Source: Thiotrichaceae bacterium (GTDB lineage: Bacteria > Pseudomonadota > Gammaproteobacteria > Thiotrichales > Thiotrichaceae). Taken from it: 13,004 nucleotides of DNA. A program made the translations under genes and the position numbers. The stretch's first letter is position 1. Every line of letters starts with the position of its first letter. Below the pieces are notes generated by a model that searched no databases, was not told the origin of the DNA, and worked only from the letters and a program-made list of their open reading frames with translations. The stretch is taken from NCBI GenBank assembly GCA_015494435.1, contig WGBH01000374.1, positions 1 through 13,004 on the forward strand. The letters run 5' to 3'. This document shows, piece by piece, positions 1 through 6,244 of the stretch.

Positions 1-76
1 AAACTAATTGATACCATTATTAAAGGTTAAGATAAGTGATTGTTTATTAGTGATTAATGGTGTTGTGAATGATTGA

Positions 77-94
77 TAAATAAGGTCTTATTTA
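77..94. repeat. Short dyad in the leader of the first gene
   Basis: TAAATAAG and CTTATTTA form 8-base inverted arms separated by GT, about 125 bases before the likely start codon at 219. A second small stem (GTGCT/AGCAC) lies at 117-134 without a T run. The 18-bp dyad could be an operator for the downstream gene; I see no convincing -35/-10 pair beside it, so its role is open. Confidence 0.3.
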
Positions 95-218
95 AAAAGC
101 TTTAACATCAATAAAGGTGCTGAAGCTCTAGCACATCAAACAACATTTTAAAGGCACAGTCCTCTAGGGTTTGATGGAGTTTTTTATAATTTTCTCAAGG
201 ATGAGGGAGTACAACAAA

Positions 219-956
219 ATGATTCAACACAATAACATAGGGCAACAAAGTTACCTTGTAGTCGCAGAATTAAATTCTATTTCATTACCTAATAATGATA
301 AAAGCGCGCTGGAAAAACCAAATCCAGTCGATGTCAGTGATTTTAAGCAAGCGATGTCGGATGATTCCAAGAATCCTAATGGATCGGATAGTTCATCATC
401 TGACAAACAAATAGAAAAAATATTGATGATGCTCTTAAAATTATTAACAATGTTAGTTAGTGATAAATTGGGCGACAAGACAAACGGAAAATCCGACTCT
501 ACTTCTAACCCCGCTAAGGTTCAAGATGGCAAAATAATGAATGAAAACAAGATTGCTGCGGGTGATGGACAAATTCCCAAACCCTCAGAGCATTTACAGA
601 ATTTTAATTTAGGAGGCAAACAAGTAACAATTGGAGGAGATGGTTCTGCTAGTGCATCTGAAGTGGCACAAACAAAAAATACGCTCACAGACCTTTATGC
701 GAATAGCGATAGCTTTAAAAATATGCTAGATAGCTCACCTAATGACTCTTTCGAGGTCTCTGTGGGTCGAAACAATGATAATATGAGCTGGGCAAATGCT
801 GATGGACGTGTTTTTATAAATATCAATGATATTACACCAGGGGCTAACGACAGCTTCCAAGCATTGACAGCACACGAATTTGCACATGCAGGAGTTAATC
901 AACAACATGGAGAAGCAATGAAGCAATTTCAACAAACAGTGGCTCAAGAAGCTTAA
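219..956 (+). CDS. Hypothetical protein with C-terminal HExxH putative zinc metallopeptidase motif
   Basis: I do not recognise this 245-residue protein as a named family. The ATG at 219 is chosen because GAGGGAG lies 9 bases upstream; the frame is open back to a TTG at 171, which has no comparable ribosome site. Residues 1-50 are polar and include a PVDVSDFKQAMS stretch. Residues 54-62 are Ser/Asn/Asp rich. Residues 65-84 form one Leu/Met-rich amphipathic helix. A Ser/Thr/Asn/Gly-rich linker follows, then a compact C-terminal region (about 155-245). HEFAH at 219-223, with a further His at 230, looks like a zincin active site (HExxH plus a candidate third ligand), and it is preceded by DGRVFIN, a strand-like segment typical before such helices. 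There is no signal peptide. The layout, a disordered N-terminus and small C-terminal protease-like domain, resembles secreted effectors such as the M91 (NleD) type, but this is analogy. The protein ends only 23 residues after HEFAH, so a truncated domain is possible. Confidence 0.6.
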   Translation: MIQHNNIGQQSYLVVAELNSISLPNNDKSALEKPNPVDVSDFKQAMSDDSKNPNGSDSSSSDKQIEKILMMLLKLLTMLVSDKLGDKTNGKSDSTSNPAKVQDGKIMNENKIAAGDGQIPKPSEHLQNFNLGGKQVTIGGDGSASASEVAQTKNTLTDLYANSDSFKNMLDSSPNDSFEVSVGRNNDNMSWANADGRVFININDITPGANDSFQALTAHEFAHAGVNQQHGEAMKQFQQTVAQEA

Positions 957-1003
957 TTTACCCCCTATTTTTTTCATAATTAAAAGATGATAGGGTTTAC
1001 TAA

Positions 1004-1161
1004 GGAAGTTTCAAGTAATGAATTTACCCATATTGCGCTGATTTTTTGTTCCTGATTGGAGCATCTCAAGAGGCACATAGTCGCTCTACGCAACGATTGA
1101 AAGGATTCAAACAGGGACAAAAGGGCAAGTAAGATTGGTAGATTCATTGCTTGGAACTTCC
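1004..1161. mobile_element. MITE-like foldback element, copy 1 (158 bp)
   Basis: The element is bounded by inverted termini: the first 23 bases (GGAAGTTTCAAGTAATGAAT..) match the reverse complement of the last 23 (GGAAGTTCCAAGCAATGAAT..) with a few differences. TA lies at 1001-1002 on the left (then one A) and at 1162-1163 on the right, as expected of a TA target duplication (IS630/Tc1-mariner style). It is about 80% identical by eye to 5938-6095 and of exactly the same length. The centre (TCTCAA..TTGAAA around 1083) is also inverted, so the element is a decayed palindrome along most of its length. It has no coding capacity and would need a transposase in trans, none of which is in the window. 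Confidence 0.82.
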
Positions 1162-1171
1162 TAAGAAACTA

Positions 1172-1227
1172 AAGCTTGAACTCCAAGGCAGTAAAATTAT
1201 TGCAAGGAGTCCAAGCTTTTTTATTTT
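1172..1227 (+). terminator. Strong intrinsic terminator
   Basis: AAGCTTGAACTCC (1172-1184) pairs with GGAGTCCAAGCTT (1207-1219) with one mismatch. An inner arm GCAGTAA/TTATTGC extends the hairpin, and TTTTTTATTTTT follows directly. It can end transcripts that pass from the 219-956 gene through the inserted element, isolating nrdB, whose start is about 85 bases further on. It begins 11 bases beyond the MITE end, so it may have been the original terminator of the upstream gene, now displaced by the insertion. Confidence 0.75.
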
Positions 1228-1312
1228 TGTTGTAAAATTCACAGTGCAATATTTCATGGCTACGGATAGACTTAATCGCCTTTTTATTCTTCCATAACCA
1301 AGAGATTTAACG

Positions 1313-2593
1313 ATGATTAACTGGGATGATCCACTCAATACCAATAAAAAAAATAATAAACCCATAAAGACACTAACAGAGTCCTATGCGAAAAGCGATG
1401 TACTTAATAATGATTTTCAGCAACAAGAAAAAAGTGTAGAAATAATAGAAATAGAGGCAAAAAGCCCTATGGCTAAAACTGTCGATAATTTCCAAAAAAC
1501 AGCCCACAATGACTATACTAATGCGGATAAAGCTATAAACAATGAACATTATCATTCAAACAAAAAGTACCAAAAGACAAGCCTTAATATTGAATCAATA
1601 AAAGTCTCTGACAAAAGTGTTATCAATGGTTTAGCTGATGTTAATCAATTAGCACCATTTAAATACCCTTGGGCGTGGGAATATTTTCTTAATGCTAATA
1701 AAAATCACTGGACACCGTTAGATATCAATATGGCACAGGATGTGCATGACTATCAATACAGCTTGACCGATACTGAAAAACATGTTTACGAAAATGTCCT
1801 CGCTTACCTCACGACATCTGACATATTAGCAATGCGTAATATTGGCTTAGCCGTGATGGAAAAAATGACCGCGCCTGAGTTGCAAATCTATCAAGCAAGG
1901 CAGGTTTATGAGGAAGCATTGCACACTTGGACTTACCAACATTGTATCGAAACCATTGGATTGGATCAGAGTGAAATCTATAATCGCTACCGTGTTGTAC
2001 CTGCAATCAATGCTAAAATTCAATTAGCCAACCGTCGTTTAAATTCTATTTTACGCAGTGATATTGATCTCACCAATCAGGATGAATTAAATAATTTTAT
2101 TATGGCGTATAGCTTTTTTGCAGGTATTTTTGAAGGGTGCTGGTTCTATAATGGTTTTACCCCTATTTTTTCATTACAGCGTCGCGGCTTGATGAAAGGT
2201 ACCTCTGAGCAACTTCAATACATTATGCGAGATGAGGTACTACATGCATCCTTTGGTATTCGTGTGGTAAAACAAATTATGCTTGAAAATGAGGTGACAC
2301 TTGATCCTAAAGCTATTCGTGCTATGTGGGATGAGTCAGAAGCGGCAGAAATTGGCTATGCTCAATATATATTAAAAGATCCTATCTTGGGCTATAGCGC
2401 AAAAGATCATATTGAACAATTTCGTTTTATTGCTAATCGACGAGCAAGACAATTAGGCTTTAAAGAACCCTTCCCTGGTGCAAAAAATTGCACACCGTGG
2501 TTGGATGAACAAGCAAATATGCGTAAAGAAAAAAACTTCTTTGAAACACGGGTGACCGAATATCAAACGGGAGGGGCTTTAGATTGGGACTAA
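1313..2593 (+). CDS. nrdB: Class I ribonucleotide reductase, beta (radical) subunit
   Basis: Reduces ribonucleotides to deoxyribonucleotides together with the NrdA alpha subunit, housing the di-metal/tyrosyl radical cofactor in the cytosol. The 426-residue protein carries the full ligand set in canonical spacing: D170, E201 and H204 in EALHTWTY, E274 in FEGCWFY, and E308/H311 in RDEVLH. Y208 sits four residues after H204, exactly where E. coli Y122 lies, so it belongs with tyrosyl-radical enzymes and not the Phe-type class Ic. The C-terminal tail (TEYQTGGALDWD) has Y417 as the likely electron-relay residue and NrdA-docking end. The start is supported by AAGAGA upstream and the MINWDDPL opening. 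Residues about 9-105 form a Lys/Asn/Ser-rich, probably disordered extension before the ferritin-like core. nrdA is not adjacent: a terminator precedes the gene and an unrelated gene follows. No clear NrdR boxes are seen upstream. Confidence 0.97.
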   Translation: MINWDDPLNTNKKNNKPIKTLTESYAKSDVLNNDFQQQEKSVEIIEIEAKSPMAKTVDNFQKTAHNDYTNADKAINNEHYHSNKKYQKTSLNIESIKVSDKSVINGLADVNQLAPFKYPWAWEYFLNANKNHWTPLDINMAQDVHDYQYSLTDTEKHVYENVLAYLTTSDILAMRNIGLAVMEKMTAPELQIYQARQVYEEALHTWTYQHCIETIGLDQSEIYNRYRVVPAINAKIQLANRRLNSILRSDIDLTNQDELNNFIMAYSFFAGIFEGCWFYNGFTPIFSLQRRGLMKGTSEQLQYIMRDEVLHASFGIRVVKQIMLENEVTLDPKAIRAMWDESEAAEIGYAQYILKDPILGYSAKDHIEQFRFIANRRARQLGFKEPFPGAKNCTPWLDEQANMRKEKNFFETRVTEYQTGGALDWD

Positions 2594-2699
2594 TTTTGCT
2601 TGGATATTTGCCGATTTAAATCTATAATCATAAGTGAATGCATTAAAGAAATAATATAATAAATTAGTATGTTAGCTTTGATTTTAATACAATTAACAT

Positions 2700-2733
2700 C
2701 TGTCCTAATGGATAAAATAACACCTTAGGATAG
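2700..2733. promoter_or_regulatory. Stem-loop upstream of the carbonic anhydrase-like gene
   Basis: CTGTCCTAA (2700-2708) and TTAGGATAG (2725-2733) are inverted with one mismatch around a 16-base AT-rich spacer. It lies about 40 bases before the ATG at 2775 and about 107 bases after nrdB. A T-rich but interrupted stretch follows (TTTAATTGTTTTTATTT). It could be an nrdB terminator, an operator or a 5'UTR hairpin; the sequence does not decide. Confidence 0.35.
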
Positions 2734-2774
2734 TCTATAAAATTATTTAATTGTTTTTATTTAAGAGAACGTTC

Positions 2775-3641
2775 ATGAAAAATAAATTGCTAACAACACT
2801 TGCATCCTCTGCTTTAATCCTTTCGGCGACTGCTTTAATCGCATCTGAGCCAGAACAAAGTACTTCTAAAGAAGTTAAAGCCCCTATTGCGACGAAAACC
2901 ACACCCGCTACTCCCCCTGTAGAGGCTAAAACACCTGCTGATAAAAAAGAAGCGCCTATAAGCACAACACATTGGGGATACGAAGGTGCAGGTGCTCCTG
3001 AAAATTGGGGTAAATTGTCACCTAAGTTCTCCGTATGTGCGACAGGTCGTAATCAATCACCTATTGATCTTAAAAATAGTGTAGATGCAGATTTACCCCC
3101 AATAAACTTCAAATACAATATGCTTTCACCTGCGGACATTATCAACAATGGGCATACCGTACAGGTTAATTTATGGTCAGGTGGCGAGATAACACTAGAT
3201 GGTGAACAATTTACATTAAAACAATTTAACTTTCATACACCCAGCGAACATACCATTAATGGCAAAAAATTTCCTTTAGAAATGCAGTTAGTGCATTTGA
3301 ATAAGAAAAAAGAAATTGCCATCGTTGCCATCCTATTTGAACCTGGTAAAGACGATGATCTTTTAACCACATTATGGAAAAACATTCCATTAAAAGCAGG
3401 AGAATCTCATAAACTGGATGCAAAAGCATTGAAAACAATGGAATTTGAGAGCAAATTAAACAGCTATTATCGTTTTAATGGTTCTTTAACTACACCACCT
3501 TGTACTGAAGGTGTTCGTTGGATTGTAATGAAAAATACGCGTCATGTATCGCAAGCGCAAGTATTGACCTTCCAAAAAGCGTTAACACACTCTAATAATC
3601 GTCCTGTACAAGCCATAAATGCACGCGTTATTGTTGAATAA
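2775..3641 (+). CDS. Exported alpha-carbonic anhydrase-fold protein lacking two zinc ligands
   Basis: An alpha-carbonic anhydrase domain normally interconverts CO2 and bicarbonate with zinc on three histidines. The ATG at 2775 is chosen over a TTG at 2751 because AAGAGA lies 8 bases before it and a signal peptide starts there (residues 1-24: MKNK, hydrophobic core, ALIAS). A Thr/Pro/Lys-rich linker spans about 25-63. The domain (HWGYEG to VIVE) has the conserved NQSPIDL, the NNGH motif with shuttle-position H127, the SEH gate E158, the GSLTTPP loop with T239, and the disulfide pair C88/C243. At the metal site, the usual FHFH motif reads F-N-F-H (N152, H154) and the usual E-x-H-x-V-H reads EMQLVH (Q171), so two of the three ligands are replaced. 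The fold is certain; ordinary hydratase activity is doubtful. It stands alone between nrdB and dapA. Likely location: periplasm. Confidence 0.93.
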   Translation: MKNKLLTTLASSALILSATALIASEPEQSTSKEVKAPIATKTTPATPPVEAKTPADKKEAPISTTHWGYEGAGAPENWGKLSPKFSVCATGRNQSPIDLKNSVDADLPPINFKYNMLSPADIINNGHTVQVNLWSGGEITLDGEQFTLKQFNFHTPSEHTINGKKFPLEMQLVHLNKKKEIAIVAILFEPGKDDDLLTTLWKNIPLKAGESHKLDAKALKTMEFESKLNSYYRFNGSLTTPPCTEGVRWIVMKNTRHVSQAQVLTFQKALTHSNNRPVQAINARVIVE

Positions 3642-3716
3642 ATTACCTTGATGCAGTTTTACACTGATCCTATCTTGTATTTTTTAGAGGGCATTAGTAG
3701 ACTGCAAACACAATCT

Positions 3717-3742
3717 GAATTTTTAGTGATCACTAAAAATTC
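3717..3742. promoter_or_regulatory. Perfect 26-bp palindrome upstream of dapA
   Basis: The arm GAATTTTTAGTGA (3717-3729) is followed without spacer by its exact reverse complement TCACTAAAAATTC (3730-3742). A perfect dyad of this size with a GTGATCAC core looks like a binding site for a dimeric regulator, or a cruciform/hairpin element. It lies 44 bases before the dapA ATG. No T run follows it, so it is a poor terminator by itself. The cognate protein cannot be named from sequence. Confidence 0.6.
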
Positions 3743-3744
3743 TT

Positions 3745-3768
3745 AGGGCTAAAGAGTCCTTTATTTTT
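3745..3768 (+). terminator. Terminator-like hairpin (possible attenuator) before dapA
   Basis: AGGGCT (3745-3750) pairs with AGTCCT (3755-3760) across an AAAG loop, with one G-U pair, and is followed by TTATTTTT. It ends only 18 bases before the dapA start, leaving no room for a promoter between. It may terminate the carbonic anhydrase-like transcript, or transcripts for dapA may have to read through it, which would make it an attenuator. The stem is short, so confidence is moderate. Confidence 0.45.
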
Positions 3769-3786
3769 ATAAGAGTGGAGAGTTTC

Positions 3787-4665
3787 ATGGTAAGTGGAAG
3801 TATGGTGGCCTTAATCACCCCTATGACTGATGATGGCGGTATTGATGAAGAGGCACTAGAAGCTTTGGTCGCTTTTCATTTGCAAAATCAAACCGATGCT
3901 ATTATTGCAATGGGAACAACAGGTGAATCGGCAACATTGACGCATAAAGAACATCGTCATGTGGTTAAACGGGTAGTACAATTAGTCAATGGAAAAATTC
4001 CTGTTATTGCAGGAACAGGCTCTAATAACACCATGGAAGCATTGGATTTAACCACTGCTGCAAAACAAGATGGTGCCGATGCCTGTTTATTGGTAACACC
4101 TTACTATAATAAGCCCACGCAAGAAGGGCTTTACCAACATTATAAATTCATTGCCGATAAAGTCGCGATACCACAAATATTATATAATGTGCCAGGTCGT
4201 ACAGGCTGTGATTTATTGCCAGAAACCACCGCTCGCTTAGCCGATATTGAAAATATCATTGCGATTAAAGAAGCAACAGGTAATTTAGAGCGCGCCAAAG
4301 AGACCTTAGCCTGTTGCGGAGATCGACTAGATGTATTCAGTGGCGACGATGCCACCTCTATTGATTTAATGTTAATGGGAGGTAAGGGTAATATTTCTGT
4401 CACTGCAAACTTAGCCCCACAGGCTATGCACGATTTATGTGAAGCAGCATTAGCAGGTGACCGCGCTAAAGCAGAAATCATTAATGCTTCTCTGTTAGGC
4501 TTGCATAAACAACTCTTTTTAGAGTCAAACCCTATCCCAGCTAAATGGGCACTGTATAAAATGGGATTCTGTGGTCAAGGAATTCGATTACCATTAACCG
4601 TATTTGCAGAGGAATATCATCAACCGTTATTAGAAGCCATGAAAATAGCGGGAATTGAGGTATAG
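3787..4665 (+). CDS. dapA: 4-hydroxy-tetrahydrodipicolinate synthase
   Basis: Condenses pyruvate with aspartate semialdehyde, the first committed step to diaminopimelate and lysine, and so feeds peptidoglycan synthesis in the cytosol. The protein has 292 residues, the same as E. coli DapA, and the numbering coincides: Schiff-base K161 in IKEATGN, Y133 and R138 in YNVPGRTGCD, the GTTGESAT loop near 43-50, and PYYNKP with Y107. The ATG at 3787 is preferred to the GTG at 3775: GGAGA lies 6 bases upstream of it and the protein then opens MVSGSMVALITPM, matching the family (MFTGSIVAIVTPM in E. coli). bamC follows after 43 bases on the same strand, the arrangement also found in E. coli (dapA-bamC/nlpB), so the two are probably co-transcribed. 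Upstream palindrome and hairpin may control it. Confidence 0.98.
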   Translation: MVSGSMVALITPMTDDGGIDEEALEALVAFHLQNQTDAIIAMGTTGESATLTHKEHRHVVKRVVQLVNGKIPVIAGTGSNNTMEALDLTTAAKQDGADACLLVTPYYNKPTQEGLYQHYKFIADKVAIPQILYNVPGRTGCDLLPETTARLADIENIIAIKEATGNLERAKETLACCGDRLDVFSGDDATSIDLMLMGGKGNISVTANLAPQAMHDLCEAALAGDRAKAEIINASLLGLHKQLFLESNPIPAKWALYKMGFCGQGIRLPLTVFAEEYHQPLLEAMKIAGIEV

Positions 4666-4708
4666 TTTTACCACTCTATTTGTCAATATGGATTATAAAG
4701 GCTGAAGT

Positions 4709-5815
4709 ATGAAAAAAGTGATCATTGTAGGTTCTATTCTATTTTTATCAGCAGGTTGTTCAACCGTAGATAACTTAACCGATACGACAAATGGCATTAA
4801 TTATAAACAAAGCAGTGCAATCAAAACATTAGAATTCCCACCTGATCTTACTACCCCCGAATTTGATACCGCTTTTATCATACCTTCCTCGGGTAGTGTG
4901 CGTGCATCATCGGTCAATAATGGCATAGTTGATCGCTATTCAGGACGAGACATTAAAGTACTAACCACATCAAACGATATGCGCATAGGCAGTAGTGGCA
5001 CTATGCGCTGGTTAGAGGTAGACACCTCTGCCAATAAACTATGGCCTAAAATACGGGATTTTTGGCGTTCCTTAGGCATTAAAGTGCTTAAAGATGAGCC
5101 TCGTATTGGCATTATGCTAACCGAATGGGCACAAAACCAAGCAGGTTTACCCAAAGACTGGCTACGACAAGTATTAGGAGGTCTCTTTAAAAACAGCTTT
5201 GATGCAGGAACACGTGATCAATATCGCATTCGTGTTGAGAAAATAGAAGATAATAAAACACGCATTTACTTAAGTCATAAAGGCGCAGAAAAAGTTATTA
5301 CTGAAACGGGTGTTGGTTGGGAATTACGCCCCCCAAAAAAAGAGCTAGAAGCAGAAATGCTAAATCGCCTACAAGCTTTCCTGCAAGGGGATAAATACAC
5401 TAGAACTCGAAATAGCACTAAAACCGACGCAACACAAACCTCTATCTTAGTCACTTTAATTACAGAAGATGATCATCCCCTTTTACAAATCCATGAAAAT
5501 TACAAGGAAGCATGGGTACGTACAGGAATAATGCTAGAACGTATGGACTTAATGATCGAATCTCGCCAACAATCTCAAGGTATTTATAAGGTAGTTTATA
5601 ATGGCAATGAAACCGTAGAAAAAACAGGCGGTTTTTTCTCCAATTTATTCAAAGGCAAGCAAACCTTTTTAAGCAAAGGCACTGCATACCAAATCCATAT
5701 CAGAGATGCAGGTCGCTTGAGTGAAGTGAAAATCATGGATAAAGAAGGCAAACCATTAGCCCCTGATCAATCAAAGAAAATACTAGCGCGTTTAAAACAG
5801 GAATTTGACCGTTAA
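4709..5815 (+). CDS. bamC: Outer-membrane assembly lipoprotein BamC
   Basis: Accessory lipoprotein of the BAM complex that folds beta-barrel proteins into the outer membrane. The 368-residue product begins with a lipoprotein signal and lipobox LSAGC, giving lipidated C17. The segment LEFPPDL (41-47) corresponds to the unstructured N-terminal part of BamC that binds BamD. Two helix-grip domains follow, roughly residues 98-230 and 245-366, joined by a Thr/Asn/Lys-rich linker (231-243). It is slightly longer than E. coli BamC (344). The ATG is preceded by AAGG at about 9 bases. Placement 43 bases after dapA supports both the identity and an operon. Overall similarity to BamC is at family level; the N-terminal lipobox, LEFPPDL segment and gene order carry the call. 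Confidence 0.93.
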   Translation: MKKVIIVGSILFLSAGCSTVDNLTDTTNGINYKQSSAIKTLEFPPDLTTPEFDTAFIIPSSGSVRASSVNNGIVDRYSGRDIKVLTTSNDMRIGSSGTMRWLEVDTSANKLWPKIRDFWRSLGIKVLKDEPRIGIMLTEWAQNQAGLPKDWLRQVLGGLFKNSFDAGTRDQYRIRVEKIEDNKTRIYLSHKGAEKVITETGVGWELRPPKKELEAEMLNRLQAFLQGDKYTRTRNSTKTDATQTSILVTLITEDDHPLLQIHENYKEAWVRTGIMLERMDLMIESRQQSQGIYKVVYNGNETVEKTGGFFSNLFKGKQTFLSKGTAYQIHIRDAGRLSEVKIMDKEGKPLAPDQSKKILARLKQEFDR

Positions 5816-5836
5816 GGAATGCAAACGCTCCTATAG

Positions 5837-5886
5837 CTAAGCACGACGGGGTATACCTAAGCGCGATAGGGCATGTTACCCCGTCG
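5837..5886. repeat. Palindromic repeat block after bamC, possible terminator
   Basis: CGACGGGGTA (5844-5853) and TACCCCGTCG (5877-5886) are a perfect 10-bp inverted repeat with a 23-base loop. The block contains two tandem 15-base modules 20 bases apart, CTAAGCACGACGGGG (5837-5851) and CTAAGCGCGATAGGG (5857-5871). Related modules recur at 6138-6152 and 6211-6225. The stem is followed by GCAATGTTTCTGTTTT, an imperfect T-rich run, so it may end bamC transcripts. TCCCGTCATTGCGAG at about 5905-5919 resembles the widespread GTCATTGCGAG-type repeat. Confidence 0.6.
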
Positions 5887-5937
5887 CAATGTTTCTGTTT
5901 TCCATCCCGTCATTGCGAGAAAAACTGTCCAATCTAA

Positions 5938-6095
5938 GGCGCTTCCAAATAATAAATATACCCATATTAGGCAGATTTTTTGCTTCTGATTGGATTATCT
6001 CAAGAGGCGCATAGTTATTCTATGCAACGATTGAGAGGATTCAAGCAGGGATAAAAGAGCAAATAGGATGGGTATATTTATTACTTGGAAGCGCC
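5938..6095. mobile_element. MITE-like foldback element, copy 2 (158 bp)
   Basis: Same length and about 80% identical by eye to 1004-1161, in the same orientation. Left end GGCGCTTCCAAATAATAAAT.. and the reverse complement of the right end GGCGCTTCCAAGTAATAAAT.. match over about 28 bases through TATACCCAT. The centre is also inverted: TCTCAA (5998-6003), GCATAG (6009-6014), loop TTATT, CTATGC (6020-6025), TTGAGA (6031-6036), with the axis at the element midpoint. TA sits at 5935-5936 (then A) and 6096-6097, the same boundary pattern as copy 1. Non-coding. It lies between the convergent ends of bamC and pilU, where insertion harms neither gene. Confidence 0.85.
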
Positions 6096-6123
6096 TAGCT
6101 GCAAGACTTCTTTAAAACATTCC

Positions 6124-6225
6124 AACGGGATTATAAACCCCGTCGGGCTAAGTTGATGACAAAAAAGCTGAAGCTTTCACTCCTTTTATTAAGTGCGATG
6201 GCGTTACAAACCTAGTCGTGCTAAG
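6124..6225. repeat. Degenerate palindromic repeat modules between bamC and pilU
   Basis: CCCCGTCGGGCTAAG (6138-6152) and CCTAGTCGTGCTAAG (6211-6225) are reverse-orientation relatives of the CTAAGCRCGAYRGGG modules at 5837-5871. A further degenerate copy, TTAAGTGCGATGGCG (6189-6203), pairs with 6211-6225 as an imperfect hairpin. ACGGGATTATAAACCCCGT (6125-6143) is a small inverted repeat. Together they give the interval a mosaic of inverted modules on both sides of the MITE. The stretch 5816-6244 contains no gene that I can support. Confidence 0.55.
6161..6177 (-). terminator. Candidate pilU terminator
   Basis: On the minus strand AAAGC, loop TTCA and GCTTT form a small hairpin running into TTTTTT (plus-strand A run 6161-6166). 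It lies about 70 bases beyond the pilU stop. The stem is only five to six pairs, so this is a weak call. Confidence 0.4.
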
Positions 6226-6244
6226 TGGGAAATACAAAACTCCC

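Noticed and set aside
171..218. TTG at 171 (or ATG at 174 or 201) as start of the first gene
   Set aside because: No ribosome site precedes these codons, while GAGGGAG lies 9 bases before the ATG at 219.
219..956. Firm assignment of the first gene as a type III secretion effector
   Set aside because: The DVSDFKQAMS stretch and Leu/Met helix only loosely recall such proteins, and no secretion gene is in the window.
1162..1312. NrdR boxes before nrdB
   Set aside because: No pair of sites resembling the NrdR consensus is visible.
5837..6225. CRISPR-like array
   Set aside because: The modules are short, degenerate, in both orientations and irregularly spaced, with no unique spacers of constant length.
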